Notes: generated by a model from the sequence alone, not told the origin. Positions 44,281-54,060 are shown, numbered from the stretch's first letter. The stretch is DNA of 64,000 bases from Chryseolinea serpens (GCF_900129725.1 NZ_FQWQ01000001.1:2108001-2172000); one strand, 5' to 3'. Translations and numbers: made by a program.

Positions 44281-44919
44281 TTAAAATATCAGCCGTATCA
44301 CTTCAAATGCCTCCGCATATTCACTTCCAATCTGCACACCCCGAGCCTTCGCCAGCGAGAAAACAAATTGTTCAGAAATATAATCACGGTGCTGCTGTGA
44401 TTCATAGGCCTTCAGCGCGTCGCTTTTCCGGCGAATATGTTCTTCCTTCAGTTGCACGAAGCAGCTGGTGCTGAAGGTGAGGTTGTTCCAGATCAGTTCG
44501 TAGCCCAGGATGGTGCGTTGTTTGAATGCGCGCAAACCTTCTTGTGCTACTGTGCTGTGGTCCTGGTGGATGTCGTTCAGGGACGGGAGCAGGACCAGGT
44601 CGGGGTTTATGCGTTTGCGCAGTTGGATCAGGCCTTCGAGGATTTCCTGGCGTACATAGTTGAGCTTGCGCACCTCGTAGTTGTAGATGATGAGGTTTTC
44701 GGGTTTGATGCCGAGCCGAAAGGTGGCGTTCTTCACTTCGGTTTTCAGGATGTCTTTGGGGAATCCTTCGGGTACGGACTGTTCGGCGGTGGAGAATGCG
44801 GCGTAGTAGACGTCGGCACCGCCTTCGATCAGTTTAGCGATGGTGCCGCCGGCGCCCAGTTCGCCGTCGTCGGTGTGGGGTGCCAGGACGAGCACGGTCC
44901 TGAATTTAGTAATGTCCAT
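44281..44919 (-). CDS. PIG-L/LmbE-family deacetylase
   Basis: 212 residues. Zinc-binding motifs are LAPHTDDGELG (about residues 13-23) and the HQDH near 119. The family removes N-acetyl or related acyl groups from sugars such as GlcNAc linked to lipids or other carriers. There is no signal peptide. It is 63 bp downstream of the LamG/T9SS protein and at the end of the glycan gene run, so modification of the surface sugar is plausible. Confidence 0.9.
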   Translation of the reverse strand: MDITKFRTVLVLAPHTDDGELGAGGTIAKLIEGGADVYYAAFSTAEQSVPEGFPKDILKTEVKNATFRLGIKPENLIIYNYEVRKLNYVRQEILEGLIQLRKRINPDLVLLPSLNDIHQDHSTVAQEGLRAFKQRTILGYELIWNNLTFSTSCFVQLKEEHIRRKSDALKAYESQQHRDYISEQFVFSLAKARGVQIGSEYAEAFEVIRLIF

Positions 44920-44982
44920 GCGGGTAGTTTGAGACGGAAATTTAAGGATTAAAAATCAGGAGACCGCTCGTTTGGGCAGTAA

Positions 44983-47220
44983 TCAATCACCTTTCACGAG
45001 TGTGATATGCCCCTTTACTTGGCCGACGCAATCGTTTTTAAGTATATAAAAATAGACGCCGCTGGGAAGCGCTCCGCCATTCCAGTTGTTTTGGTAGTTG
45101 ATGTTGTCATACACCCGTTCGCCCCAGCGATTGAACACGGTGAAGCGTGAGCCCAACAGGTTTGCCTCCACCACAAAGTTCTCGTTGAGCATATCGTTGC
45201 CCGGTGTGATCACGTTGGGGATCTTATCTATGTCTACCGTCAGCTTACTGATCTTGATCTTATCAGACGTCGTTCCGCAAGCATTGGAAACCTTCACCCA
45301 ATATTCGCCGAAGTCGCGAACGGCAAAAGTTGAGTCGATGGAGCCGTCCTGCCATTCAAATTGAAAGCCCGCTGGCGCTTTTAATGGACTTAGTTTACGC
45401 GGTTTAAAATTACAGATCACCTCATCGTCGCCCAATGAAAAAACAGGCGGTGGCTGCATGAAACTGACGGCTATTGTGTCGGCATCGGATTCACAGGCGC
45501 CTGAAACTTTTACGGAATAATTCCCGGACGCTGTGACCACGATCGACGGCAACGTACTTCCTGTACTCCACAGGGTGGTTTTGTTGGCCAGACCGGCGGG
45601 TAAGGAGAGCGTGGTGTTGGTTTGCCCACAGATTTGTTTGTCGATACCCAAATCGACGTTGATGGTTGGTTCCGAGATTTTGGAGAACGTCACCGTGTCT
45701 GAAAAGCTTCCACAACTATTTTTCACCTTCAGCCAATACTTCCCAAAATTATTAACGAGCATTCCCTGGTTTTTCGAACCGTCCTGCCAGGTGAAGTCAT
45801 AGTCAGCGGGCGGAGCCGTGAAAGGATTCAAAAAGCGTGCGTTCATGGTACATAGATTTTCATCCTGACCCAGTGAAAACGAGGAAGGTGAATGCTGGAA
45901 GTCTACCGCCACGGTATCGCGACTGAGGTTGCAATCGCCGACCTTGAGCCAGTACTCGCCGGATGTGCTCACGGTAATCGACGATGTCGTGGCGCCCGTG
46001 CTCCACAGAAAATCCATTCCACTAAATTGCGCAGGGGCTTGCAGCGTGTATGAGCTGTTATCGCATAGGCTGTGATCGGCACCCAAGTCCACGTCCAAGG
46101 CAACACAACATTGATACTTCATTAATTCTGTGCGCTGAAGGATGCCCGTCAGGGATTGATTGATCCAGGTGTCGACGCTGTTGTCTGTGCGTTGCTTGGC
46201 ACAGACGGCGATATTGTTGTCGGCGTAGGCTGCGTCAAAAGTGACTCCACTATTCATGGTAGCCGCGAAAACGCCCATATAGGGTTTATCATATTCACCG
46301 GCGGCCAATCCTCCGGTTTGGGATGGAAGGCTATTGACAGCGTATACCTGAATGCCCGAAGGAGAACCCAAAACATTGCTGACCTTCAGTCGGTCAGTAC
46401 CATAGGTCAACGTAACGGAGTTGCCCGTCCAGGATCCCGGATAAAGATACGTGCTCACATCGCCAATGGGAGCCGATGAATAGACGCGTTCAGGAGACCC
46501 GATCAATGCTCCGTTGAACCCATTTGATGACTTATCGAATACTGTGCTTCCTGTGGTTTCATCAAAGTTCCAATAGCCGATGAGGCCCGTTTCGTTGCCC
46601 TGAAGTTTTTTACACATCGTGTCTCGAATTTCCGTTTCCGAAAGCGCACGGTTCCAAACGCGGAACTCGTCCATGATTCCCTTGAACCGGTAATAGGTTC
46701 CGTTGCTAAACCAATATCCTAGTTTGGCTACTTCCGAGGGGGAATTGGAATGCATAGGCGCATCTGAATATCCTTCATAGCTCCCGCCCATGTTGACCCC
46801 GTTCACATAAATATCCATATTGGTTTTCCCCTTGAACACCACCGCGACATTCATCCACTTTCCCGTAGGATCATTCATGAGCGCGGCCTTGGATCTTCGA
46901 TAAGCCGGATTATTGCCCCCCAAACCATCACCATAGGTCATGCCCACATGTTGGTGCGACGTAACTAACGCGACACCGTTATAGACCGGGGATCCATCCT
47001 GGCTGTCGAAAATGGGAACCAGTGTGCTAATGGAAGGATCCGTATAAACCCAGACGGAAAGGGTCACGGGCAGTGCAAGATTGTCGTAAATATTGCCTAA
47101 GTCTACATAGTCATCTATGCCATCAAACCGAATTGCTCTGCCTGAACCTGCATTGTCTGTCTGACATAATCCGGCAAGGGAATAAAAAAGGCCACAAAGG
47201 ACCACCAAATACTTATTCAT
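44983..47220 (-). CDS. LamG-domain surface protein with T9SS type B sorting domain
   Basis: 745 residues from ATG 47220, where the signal peptide YLVVLCGLFYSLAGLC starts. Residues about 25-230 are a concanavalin A/LamG domain (RFDGIDDYVDLGN, VWNRALSETEIRD, GLIGYWNFDETTG). Four Ig-like repeats follow, each with LG-D, LWSTG or FEWQDGS and GEYWVKVS. The last 85 residues match the gliding-motility-associated C-terminal domain (TIGR04131-like): VITPGNDMLNENF, FNRWGERVYD, NNWNGG and LPSGVYFYIL. It should be exported by the type IX system and fixed on the cell surface. Role may be adhesion or glycan binding. Confidence 0.9.
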   Translation of the reverse strand: MNKYLVVLCGLFYSLAGLCQTDNAGSGRAIRFDGIDDYVDLGNIYDNLALPVTLSVWVYTDPSISTLVPIFDSQDGSPVYNGVALVTSHQHVGMTYGDGLGGNNPAYRRSKAALMNDPTGKWMNVAVVFKGKTNMDIYVNGVNMGGSYEGYSDAPMHSNSPSEVAKLGYWFSNGTYYRFKGIMDEFRVWNRALSETEIRDTMCKKLQGNETGLIGYWNFDETTGSTVFDKSSNGFNGALIGSPERVYSSAPIGDVSTYLYPGSWTGNSVTLTYGTDRLKVSNVLGSPSGIQVYAVNSLPSQTGGLAAGEYDKPYMGVFAATMNSGVTFDAAYADNNIAVCAKQRTDNSVDTWINQSLTGILQRTELMKYQCCVALDVDLGADHSLCDNSSYTLQAPAQFSGMDFLWSTGATTSSITVSTSGEYWLKVGDCNLSRDTVAVDFQHSPSSFSLGQDENLCTMNARFLNPFTAPPADYDFTWQDGSKNQGMLVNNFGKYWLKVKNSCGSFSDTVTFSKISEPTINVDLGIDKQICGQTNTTLSLPAGLANKTTLWSTGSTLPSIVVTASGNYSVKVSGACESDADTIAVSFMQPPPVFSLGDDEVICNFKPRKLSPLKAPAGFQFEWQDGSIDSTFAVRDFGEYWVKVSNACGTTSDKIKISKLTVDIDKIPNVITPGNDMLNENFVVEANLLGSRFTVFNRWGERVYDNINYQNNWNGGALPSGVYFYILKNDCVGQVKGHITLVKGD

Positions 47221-47327
47221 AACAGGAAAAAGGACGCAACTTGAATTGATTAAAACTGGGCTAGGACAAAGATAAAGATTTGCGTTTAATCTGCGACGCA
47301 CTGGCTCCGGGATGTGCCTTTTTCACT

Positions 47328-48416
47328 TTATTCGCCAAATAATTCCTTGTAAAGGGCCAGTATCCGCTCATGGGAAAACACGTTCGCGATCCGGGACTTG
47401 TTCGATCCGCTATCCTGGATCACCTTTCCGGACGACACTTCCGCCAAGGCATGCCACTGAATATTCAACCGGGTCAGATCGGGAAGGGAGATGTTTTTAT
47501 CGTGGAAGAAAACGGGCTTGTTCATGTACATCATCATCAAAATATTTCCATATCCCTGGGGACGAATGGTGTTCATGATGAGGCCATCGGTTTTAGAAAG
47601 CAGCGTCAAATATTCTTCAAATTTCATGTAGCGCTCCACAAATTCCAGGGTGCCCTGACGATAGTGAAGATTCTTTTTTAGAAATTTTATATACCGCGCA
47701 TCACCATAGGAGATGGGGATCAGCAAATGCGCCTTCACCCCTTTTTCCTCAAGATAATTTACAACCTCCAGGTGATTGTTCGCCGGAGAGCCCGAATTGC
47801 CAACGATGTACACCGGTGTTTCATGATCTTCATTTTTGGCGGTGACCAGTTCATCAATTTTATGATAGGCCTGATTGTTCTCGTAAAAGAAGAAACGGAA
47901 ATCCGCCGACAAAGGCAGATGATCCTTCGCAAAGCGATACTCCTCCTCCATCCAGGTGAGCACATTCTTTATTTTCGAAAGCGCCTGACGGCGATAAGGT
48001 GTCTGCGTTAGCCTGACCTTTAGTTCGTAGAGAAATTTTGTTACCGACCAATCCTTGTTGACGTAGCGTTGCCATGTCGTTGGACCGTAACAAAGTTTTT
48101 CCAGTTCTCTTAGATTGTAAAGATCACCACCCCACACCATCCAATGCAGTGCCTTGAATTTGTTCCTGGCCACCCAGCGATACAAGAGGGGCGTAAAGTA
48201 GTGGATGAACACCTGGTCATACTGAGAAGTATCCCCTACTATTTCCGAGAATGAACCAGAATTCAGTTTTGCAAACGGCAACTCATAGCGGATCGTCTGG
48301 AGGCGTTTTGCATTTGTACGCACGACGATCCGGTTGTTTTCCAATGCGCCGATCTCCTTGAGGTTATCGTAGAAAGCATTTATAAAACTGCTGTCGGGAA
48401 CGATGTGAAGATTCAT
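47328..48416 (-). CDS. WecF-like 4-acetamido-4,6-dideoxyhexose transferase
   Basis: 362 residues. The sequence (MNLHIVPDSSFINAFYD, HYFTPLLYRWVA, LHWMVWGGDLYNL, YIVGNSGSPANNHLEV, KTDGLIMNTIRPQGYGNILMMMYMNKPVF) matches the Fuc4NAc transferase family of enterobacterial common antigen synthesis (glycosyltransferase 56). WecF adds dTDP-Fuc4NAc to lipid II of that pathway. Here the upstream genes look able to make dTDP-Qui4NAc or a related 4-amino sugar, so this enzyme probably transfers that sugar. Its ATG follows the acyltransferase gene after one base, consistent with coupling. Confidence 0.82.
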   Translation of the reverse strand: MNLHIVPDSSFINAFYDNLKEIGALENNRIVVRTNAKRLQTIRYELPFAKLNSGSFSEIVGDTSQYDQVFIHYFTPLLYRWVARNKFKALHWMVWGGDLYNLRELEKLCYGPTTWQRYVNKDWSVTKFLYELKVRLTQTPYRRQALSKIKNVLTWMEEEYRFAKDHLPLSADFRFFFYENNQAYHKIDELVTAKNEDHETPVYIVGNSGSPANNHLEVVNYLEEKGVKAHLLIPISYGDARYIKFLKKNLHYRQGTLEFVERYMKFEEYLTLLSKTDGLIMNTIRPQGYGNILMMMYMNKPVFFHDKNISLPDLTRLNIQWHALAEVSSGKVIQDSGSNKSRIANVFSHERILALYKELFGE

Positions 48417-48417
48417 G

Positions 48418-49083
48418 CTACACGAAGAGGTTTGCCAGTTCGAGCGGTGACAGGGTTCTCCGGATCACACCGGGAACGCCGGCGATCACACAGTTGTCCG
48501 GCACATCCTTTGTGATCACGGCCCCTGCGCCAACCACCACATTCTGACCAACGCGTACTTTTGGCAGGATGACTGCATTGGTTCCCAACACCGAATAGTC
48601 ACCGATCGAACAACTTCCCGTGATCCGGACGCCCGGCGACAACTCCACAAAATTACCGATAACACTATCGTGGGACAGAATGCAACCCGGATTGATCAGA
48701 CATCCGGAACCGATGGTGACATGACTGGTGATGATGGTTCCCGAAAGGATGTTACATCCGTCGCCAATCTTGTTTTCAAAACGCCCGATGTCGGTGTTGG
48801 GGCTCACGGTTGAGGCTAGCTTCCCTCCGGCTTCCAAAAAACGTTGACAGAGCCGGTAGCGAAACACGGGGTTGCCCAGCCCGAGGGTGAATCGTAGATC
48901 ACCCGTTTGTTGGAAAACCTTTTTTACGTCCTCCATCGTGCGCAGCACCGGGAAGCGGTTCACCAATTTTTCCGGAACGGGGTTCGACAGGTCGTCGAAA
49001 AAATAGAGGTTCTCCAGGTCGTTGCATTGGGCCAGGATCTCCAGCACTTCCTTTGCAAAACCTTTGGCACCGGCAACGACCAT
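48418..49083 (-). CDS. NeuD/PglD/VioB-type sugar O/N-acyltransferase
   Basis: 221 residues. An N-terminal Rossmann-like domain (MVVAGAKGFAKEVLEIL) is followed by a left-handed beta-helix with hexapeptide repeats (IGDGCNILSGTIITSHVTIGSGCLINPGCILSHDSVIG...). This architecture belongs to acetyltransferases that acylate amino sugars on nucleotides, such as VioB on dTDP-Qui4N. The aminotransferase gene is 6 bp upstream. Predicted step: acetylation of the 4-amino sugar. Substrate is inferred from context. Confidence 0.85.
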   Translation of the reverse strand: MVVAGAKGFAKEVLEILAQCNDLENLYFFDDLSNPVPEKLVNRFPVLRTMEDVKKVFQQTGDLRFTLGLGNPVFRYRLCQRFLEAGGKLASTVSPNTDIGRFENKIGDGCNILSGTIITSHVTIGSGCLINPGCILSHDSVIGNFVELSPGVRITGSCSIGDYSVLGTNAVILPKVRVGQNVVVGAGAVITKDVPDNCVIAGVPGVIRRTLSPLELANLFV

Positions 49084-49089
49084 GCTATA

Positions 49090-50172
49090 TCAATTGTTTT
49101 GAACCCGCAAAATGATCCTGAAAATCATATCGATCTCTTCCGGCGACAATGTGTCGTATAGCGGCAGACAGAGTACGCGTTTCGCCACGGAATGTGTCAC
49201 TTCACAAGGCGCCTTTTTCTCCACATAAGGAAGATCCTCCAGCGACGGGAAGAAATAGCGGCGTGGTGTTACCCAGTTCTGCTGGAGCGTGTCCACGACG
49301 CGCAACAACAGCTCCTCGGAGTTGAAGATCACCGGGTAATACGCATAGTTATACGTGACATGGTCGGGCACCACCGGGCGCGTGCCCTGGAAGGTTCCCA
49401 AAAATTTATTGTAGTGTTCCGAGAGCTTGCGACGTGTTTCAATGATCTGGTCGACATATTTCAGGTTGACCAACCCCATGGCGGCGTGGAACTCTGAATT
49501 CTTTCCATTGATGCCGAGGTCGGCGAAACGTTCGGGACCGTCGTGACCAAAATTGCGCAAGTAGGCCATCCGTTTCAAAAGCTCGGGGTCGCGCGTCACC
49601 ACCGCGCCACCTTCGATGGTGTGATAGAGCTTGGTCGCATGAAAGCTGCAGGTACTGATATCGCCATACTCAAACACGGATCGTCCTTTGTACTTCACGC
49701 CGAAGGCATGCGCACCATCGTAGATCACTTTGAGATTTCTTCTTTTCGCGATCTCGTCAATGACCTCCACTTCACACGGGTTTCCATAGACGTGCGTCGC
49801 CAGGATAGCGGATGTGCGCGGGGTGATGGCAGCTTCGATCTTCTTGGGATCGATGTTGCACGTCACGGGGTCGATGTCGACGAACACCGGGGTGCAGCCT
49901 TCCCAAACGATACTGCTGGTCGTCGCCACATAGGAAAAAGGCGTCGTGATGATCTCCCCTTTCAGGTCCAGGGCTTTGATGGCAAGCTGAATGGCGATGG
50001 TGCCGTTGGTGACAAACAGCAAGTGCTTCAGCCCGAGGAAATCTTTCAGCCGAAGTTCCAGCTCGTTAACGAGCGGTCCGTTATTGGTAAGCCAGTTGCG
50101 TTTCCAGATATCTTGCAGATACTGTTCGTATTCCTGGATCGGTGGCAAAAAGGGTTTCGTGACGGGGATCAT
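49090..50172 (-). CDS. DegT/DnrJ/EryC1 aminotransferase, VioA-like
   Basis: 360 residues. MIPVTKPFLPPIQEYEQYLQ, WLTNNGPLVNELE, TTPFSYVATTSS, FVDIDPVTCNIDPKKIEAAITP, ATHVYGNPC and YDGAHAFGV resemble VioA of E. coli O7, which makes dTDP-4-amino-4,6-dideoxyglucose. The PLP lysine is in SFHATKLYHT (about residue 186). It uses dTDP-4-keto-6-deoxyglucose from RmlA/RmlB, which are not in the window. Followed at 6 bp by the acyltransferase. The VioA assignment is from remembered similarity and is moderately certain. Confidence 0.85.
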   Translation of the reverse strand: MIPVTKPFLPPIQEYEQYLQDIWKRNWLTNNGPLVNELELRLKDFLGLKHLLFVTNGTIAIQLAIKALDLKGEIITTPFSYVATTSSIVWEGCTPVFVDIDPVTCNIDPKKIEAAITPRTSAILATHVYGNPCEVEVIDEIAKRRNLKVIYDGAHAFGVKYKGRSVFEYGDISTCSFHATKLYHTIEGGAVVTRDPELLKRMAYLRNFGHDGPERFADLGINGKNSEFHAAMGLVNLKYVDQIIETRRKLSEHYNKFLGTFQGTRPVVPDHVTYNYAYYPVIFNSEELLLRVVDTLQQNWVTPRRYFFPSLEDLPYVEKKAPCEVTHSVAKRVLCLPLYDTLSPEEIDMIFRIILRVQNN

Positions 50173-50221
50173 TTACGTTTGAAAATAGGCTATTCCCAGG
50201 CAATGTTACAAATTTCTATCC

Positions 50222-51664
50222 TTATCGCTTTGCCTGGAGGGGATTTATGAGCTTTAATTCTTTCCGGTAGGCCCACCAGAGCAATCCCCCACAACTCAAC
50301 ACATAAAGCACGTGCATGCCCGTGGGATAGAATTTTGCCACCGTCGGCTCCAGCAACGCGATGGTCACAAACATGATCACGGGCGCCATCACGATCTTAA
50401 AGAAATTGAAACGGAAGACGAACCGCTTCATATTCATCCGCAAAAGGACCACCTCCACCATCACGCTGAGCAATGAAGCCACGATGACACCATAGACCTG
50501 GAGGTAGCGGATCAGGAGGACCATGCCGAGGATCTTCACAGAAGAGATGACCAGGTAGATCACCGGCAAGGGCTTCGAATATTTCAATATGCCATAGGGC
50601 ACAGAGAAGAATAGCCGCATCGTTCGGAAAAGATAAATGAGGGCCAGGTAGGGTATGTAGTCGATGGCTTGCTGATACGACGGCTTGCGCACAAACATCT
50701 CGATGCCCCATGGAAGCGCCAATATGCTCCCACACACCATGAGCATGACCACCGCCGTGAGCCCGTGATAATAGCGGTTCACTTCCGGCACGGACCCTTT
50801 TTCCGACTGGGCAATGAGCGTGCTCACCACCTTTGGATAAAACGAGTTGTGCAGGCTGTTCATCAGGAGTTCGATGGGGATCAGGCATTTGATAGCAAAG
50901 TCATAAACACCTACATCGCCCAGCAGCAGAAAGAAAAGCATGAGGATGCGATCGAACTGGTTGATGACCCACTGCTGAAGCTGATACAAGAAGGTATAGG
51001 CATTAAAACTGAACGACGACCGCAGCCAGGCAAAGTCATAGTGAAACCCGAATTCCCTGAAGATCCTGAAAAGCGCCCAGAGCCCGGGGATGAGCGAAGC
51101 CACAAACCGGCCGGTAACGGGCCCGATAAGCGTGCCAGGATAAAGTATCAATCCCGCGATGGTGAGCGACGCGATCAGCGAAAACGAAACCACATTCGAC
51201 CAGAAAAAAAGCTCCGGCTTCTCGCGGCTTTGCAACAAACTGCTGTGCACTTTAAAGATGGCCTGGAAGATGCCAGCCCCAACCGAAACCAGCCCATAGG
51301 GATAGAAAGAAACATTTTTGTTGGACAACACCATCCGGAAAACAAAATCGCCCGAAGCCGTCAGCACCAGTCCCACACCCAGACCGGCCAGCAGCATAAA
51401 GACAAACGCCGAACTGATGAACCGCGACAACTTCTGCGGGTCGCCTTTCAGCTCGTGAAAATGAATGTACACCGACGTATCAAAACTGAACGTCACCAGG
51501 ATCTGCACCAGCAAGGAAAAGACCAGATACACCGACAAGGCTCCATACAAGTCGGTCGACAGGTGAAGGATATAGAAAGGCAACAAAATAAAACCACTCG
51601 CCAACGGCAGCGTGCCGGCCAGCGTGTAGATAAGGGAGCTCTTGATGAAACCTTTGCTGATCAA
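50222..51664 (-). CDS. Oligosaccharide flippase, Wzx type
   Basis: 480 residues, almost entirely hydrophobic helices (about 12-14), starting KGFIKSSLIYTLAGTLPLASGFILLPFY. This is the MATE/Wzx polysaccharide transport superfamily. It should flip an undecaprenyl-linked repeat unit across the inner membrane. It lies between the GT4 gene and the aminotransferase, 49 bp from the latter, as in O-antigen clusters. No Wzy polymerase was found in the window. Confidence 0.88.
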   Translation of the reverse strand: MISKGFIKSSLIYTLAGTLPLASGFILLPFYILHLSTDLYGALSVYLVFSLLVQILVTFSFDTSVYIHFHELKGDPQKLSRFISSAFVFMLLAGLGVGLVLTASGDFVFRMVLSNKNVSFYPYGLVSVGAGIFQAIFKVHSSLLQSREKPELFFWSNVVSFSLIASLTIAGLILYPGTLIGPVTGRFVASLIPGLWALFRIFREFGFHYDFAWLRSSFSFNAYTFLYQLQQWVINQFDRILMLFFLLLGDVGVYDFAIKCLIPIELLMNSLHNSFYPKVVSTLIAQSEKGSVPEVNRYYHGLTAVVMLMVCGSILALPWGIEMFVRKPSYQQAIDYIPYLALIYLFRTMRLFFSVPYGILKYSKPLPVIYLVISSVKILGMVLLIRYLQVYGVIVASLLSVMVEVVLLRMNMKRFVFRFNFFKIVMAPVIMFVTIALLEPTVAKFYPTGMHVLYVLSCGGLLWWAYRKELKLINPLQAKR

Positions 51665-51724
51665 TTTTTCAATGCTTCAGAATGACAAACGATTTACAGA
51701 ATTTCCTAAAATGTATCGGCAGCC

Positions 51725-53023
51725 TCATAACAATTCCGTCAGTTTCCTGGTGATCTCGCGACGCGAATAGTCCGTACCGGAATGCTGCTTGAGGGAAGCC
51801 GTTGCCGCTTTCCATTGCGCGTAGTGAAAGGCAACTTTCGCCTGGAGGACGTCACCTTTGTTGCCATCGATCATGTCGCCGGCGCCGGTCTCGTTCAGCA
51901 GGTGTGCTGCGTCGCCGTCTTCGGGGCCCGTGGCGATAATGGGAAGGCCCGTGGCCAGGTATTCAAAAAGTTTACCGGGCATGTAGCCTTCTGCATCTTT
52001 GTAACCCGTAAGCACGAGGAGCAGCAGGGCGGCGTCGCCATACTTGCCGATCAACACTTTGTGAGGAACATTCGGCGTGAACAATGTGAGCGAAGAAAGT
52101 ATTTCAGAGGCCATCACAAAAGCCCTGAACTGCGGGTGTACCTCGCCCACAAAATCGACGACCACTTGCGTGCGGAATTCCGGGTCCTTCGCGGCCAACG
52201 CCTCCACCGCCCGCATGAAGGGCCGCGGGTCGCATTTCTCGTTGACAATGCCGGCGTGGCGGATCACGAATTTATCCGGCCGCCGGATCGTCAGCGACGC
52301 AAAGTCGTCTTCGTCATAGCCGTTGGTCAGCAGGTTCACCGGGCGTCCCGAAAGGGCTTCGAATCTTCGAACGTAAAATGGGGTGATCGTCGTCACGATG
52401 TCGGCGAGTTTCAACACGCGCGCCTCCCATTTCCGGTGCTGGTTCAGGGCGCGCGGCCCCACCTTCAAACTTTCCCACAAACCCCACTCGCTCCAGGGAT
52501 CGCGAAAGTCGGCAATCCACCGCAGCGCGGGATTCTTTTTCTTGAGACGATAGCCGATGAGGTGCATGCTGTGTGGCGGCCCCGTGGTGACGATGGTCGT
52601 GATCTGCTTCTCGCGAAGAAAGCCATCGAGGAACTTTACGGACGGCCTCACCCAAAACACACGCGGGTCTGGGATGAGCAGGTTGCCGCGGATCCACGTA
52701 CTCACTTTTTGAAAGGTCGACATCTGCTTGCCCGACACCAGGTCCGTTGGCTTGGCCGATTTCTTTTTTCCCAGCAACGACGAAAGCTTGAAGAACGCAT
52801 CGTAAGGTTCCCAGATGGGAAAGCGGATGACCTCGGCTTGCCGGGGAATGTTTGCGGCCAGCGATTCGTCACGAATGTCGAACGAAGGATTTTCCGGTGT
52901 GAACACGTAGGGCGTCCATCCTAAACCGGGTAGGTACTTGACGAACTTCAGCCACCGCTGCACGCCGCTGCCACCGCTGGGCGGCCAGTAATACGTGATG
53001 ATCAATACTTTCTTTTCGCTCAT
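51725..53023 (-). CDS. GT4-type glycosyltransferase of the glycan operon
   Basis: 432 residues. The N-terminus KVLIITYYWPPSGGSGVQRWLKF is the typical GT4 acceptor-domain opening with a Gly-rich loop. TIVTTGPPHSMHLIGYRLKK, WIADFRDPWSEWG and FVIRHAGIVNEKCDPRPF follow. A donor-site KLFEYLATGLPIIA is near residue 360. It probably adds a sugar to the lipid-linked unit before WecF-like transfer. It is 60 bp upstream of the flippase and 30 bp downstream of miaA. Confidence 0.87.
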   Translation of the reverse strand: MSEKKVLIITYYWPPSGGSGVQRWLKFVKYLPGLGWTPYVFTPENPSFDIRDESLAANIPRQAEVIRFPIWEPYDAFFKLSSLLGKKKSAKPTDLVSGKQMSTFQKVSTWIRGNLLIPDPRVFWVRPSVKFLDGFLREKQITTIVTTGPPHSMHLIGYRLKKKNPALRWIADFRDPWSEWGLWESLKVGPRALNQHRKWEARVLKLADIVTTITPFYVRRFEALSGRPVNLLTNGYDEDDFASLTIRRPDKFVIRHAGIVNEKCDPRPFMRAVEALAAKDPEFRTQVVVDFVGEVHPQFRAFVMASEILSSLTLFTPNVPHKVLIGKYGDAALLLLVLTGYKDAEGYMPGKLFEYLATGLPIIATGPEDGDAAHLLNETGAGDMIDGNKGDVLQAKVAFHYAQWKAATASLKQHSGTDYSRREITRKLTELL

Positions 53024-53053
53024 GCCGTTGGCGACGGGGTTCGAATATACGAT

Positions 53054-53956
53054 TTACGCATTCTTGACGACTTCTATTATTTTTTCAACCTCGGCCGGGC
53101 CAAACCACTGCACCTGCAGGTCGCGTGTGAACCACGTGAGCTGGCGTTTGGCATATCGCCGCGAGTTTCGCTTCAACAAACGAATGGCCTCCTCGCGATC
53201 GTACTGCCCTTCCATAAAATCGAAGATCTCCTGGTAGCCCACCGTTTGCAGGGCGTTGATCGCCCGCAGCGGATACAAGGCTTCCGCTTCCGCGAACAAT
53301 CCGGTCTCGATCATCAGATCCATCCGCCGGTCGATGCGTTCATACAATACTTCCCGGGGCAAGGTCAGGCCGATTTTTACAATGGTGAACGGATGCTGTA
53401 ACGTATTTTTTTTCCGGAACGATGCAATGGAGAGCCCGGTGCCCAACTTCACTTCCAACGCGCGCATGAGGCGGTGGGGATTTTTTTGGTCGATGGTGGC
53501 GTAAAGATGTGGGTCGTGCTCCTGCATCAGCGCTTGTAACGCTTCAATGCCGTCGCGTTCATAGGTAGCCAAAAGTTCTTCCCGGATTTGTGCAGGCACT
53601 TCCGGAATGTCGTCAAATCCTTCACAAACTGCTTTCACATAGAGGCCCGAACCACCGCAGAGGATCACCTCGTTGTGCCGTTCAAATAATCGGTGAATCA
53701 CCTCCAGCGCATCTTGTCCGTATTGCGCGGCGTCGTAGGCCTCGTGGATGGAATGGCTGTCGATGAAATGATGGGGCACCTGCGCCAACTCTGCCCCTGT
53801 GGGTTTGGCCGTGCCGATGCTTAACTCCCTGAAGATCTGGCGCGAATCGGCCGAAACGATCTCGGTCCGAAAATGTTTTGCGAGCGTGATGGCCACGGCC
53901 GTTTTGCCTACGGCGGTAGGGCCCACAACCACGATCAGTTTCTTAACGTGCTCCAA
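53054..53956 (-). CDS. miaA: tRNA dimethylallyltransferase
   Basis: 300 residues. The P-loop GPTAVGKTAVA (about residues 12-22), DSRQIFRELSIGTAKPT, and CGGSGLYVKAVCEG are the MiaA signatures, as is NSRRYAKRQLTWF near the C-terminus. It puts the dimethylallyl group on A37 of tRNAs reading codons with U first, including tRNA-Ser. Its start is divergent from the small gene at 54061. Confidence 0.96.
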   Translation of the reverse strand: MEHVKKLIVVVGPTAVGKTAVAITLAKHFRTEIVSADSRQIFRELSIGTAKPTGAELAQVPHHFIDSHSIHEAYDAAQYGQDALEVIHRLFERHNEVILCGGSGLYVKAVCEGFDDIPEVPAQIREELLATYERDGIEALQALMQEHDPHLYATIDQKNPHRLMRALEVKLGTGLSIASFRKKNTLQHPFTIVKIGLTLPREVLYERIDRRMDLMIETGLFAEAEALYPLRAINALQTVGYQEIFDFMEGQYDREEAIRLLKRNSRRYAKRQLTWFTRDLQVQWFGPAEVEKIIEVVKNA

Positions 53957-54060
53957 GCCTGCAAGGTACGGCAGAACCGCGGATCCAAAGAAATCCAGGG
54001 GGCTAAAACGTTCGGACTTTCCCCTGTTTCTTCGTATCTTGCCGCCAGAAATAGCATAGC

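Noticed and set aside
50669-51685. 338-codon plus-strand frame opposite the flippase gene
   Set aside because: Very rich in His, Arg, Gln and Lys as expected for the complement of a hydrophobic helix protein; the flippase frame is clear.
51782-52924. 380-codon plus-strand frame opposite the GT4 gene
   Set aside because: No recognisable motif, and the minus strand has complete GT4 motifs.
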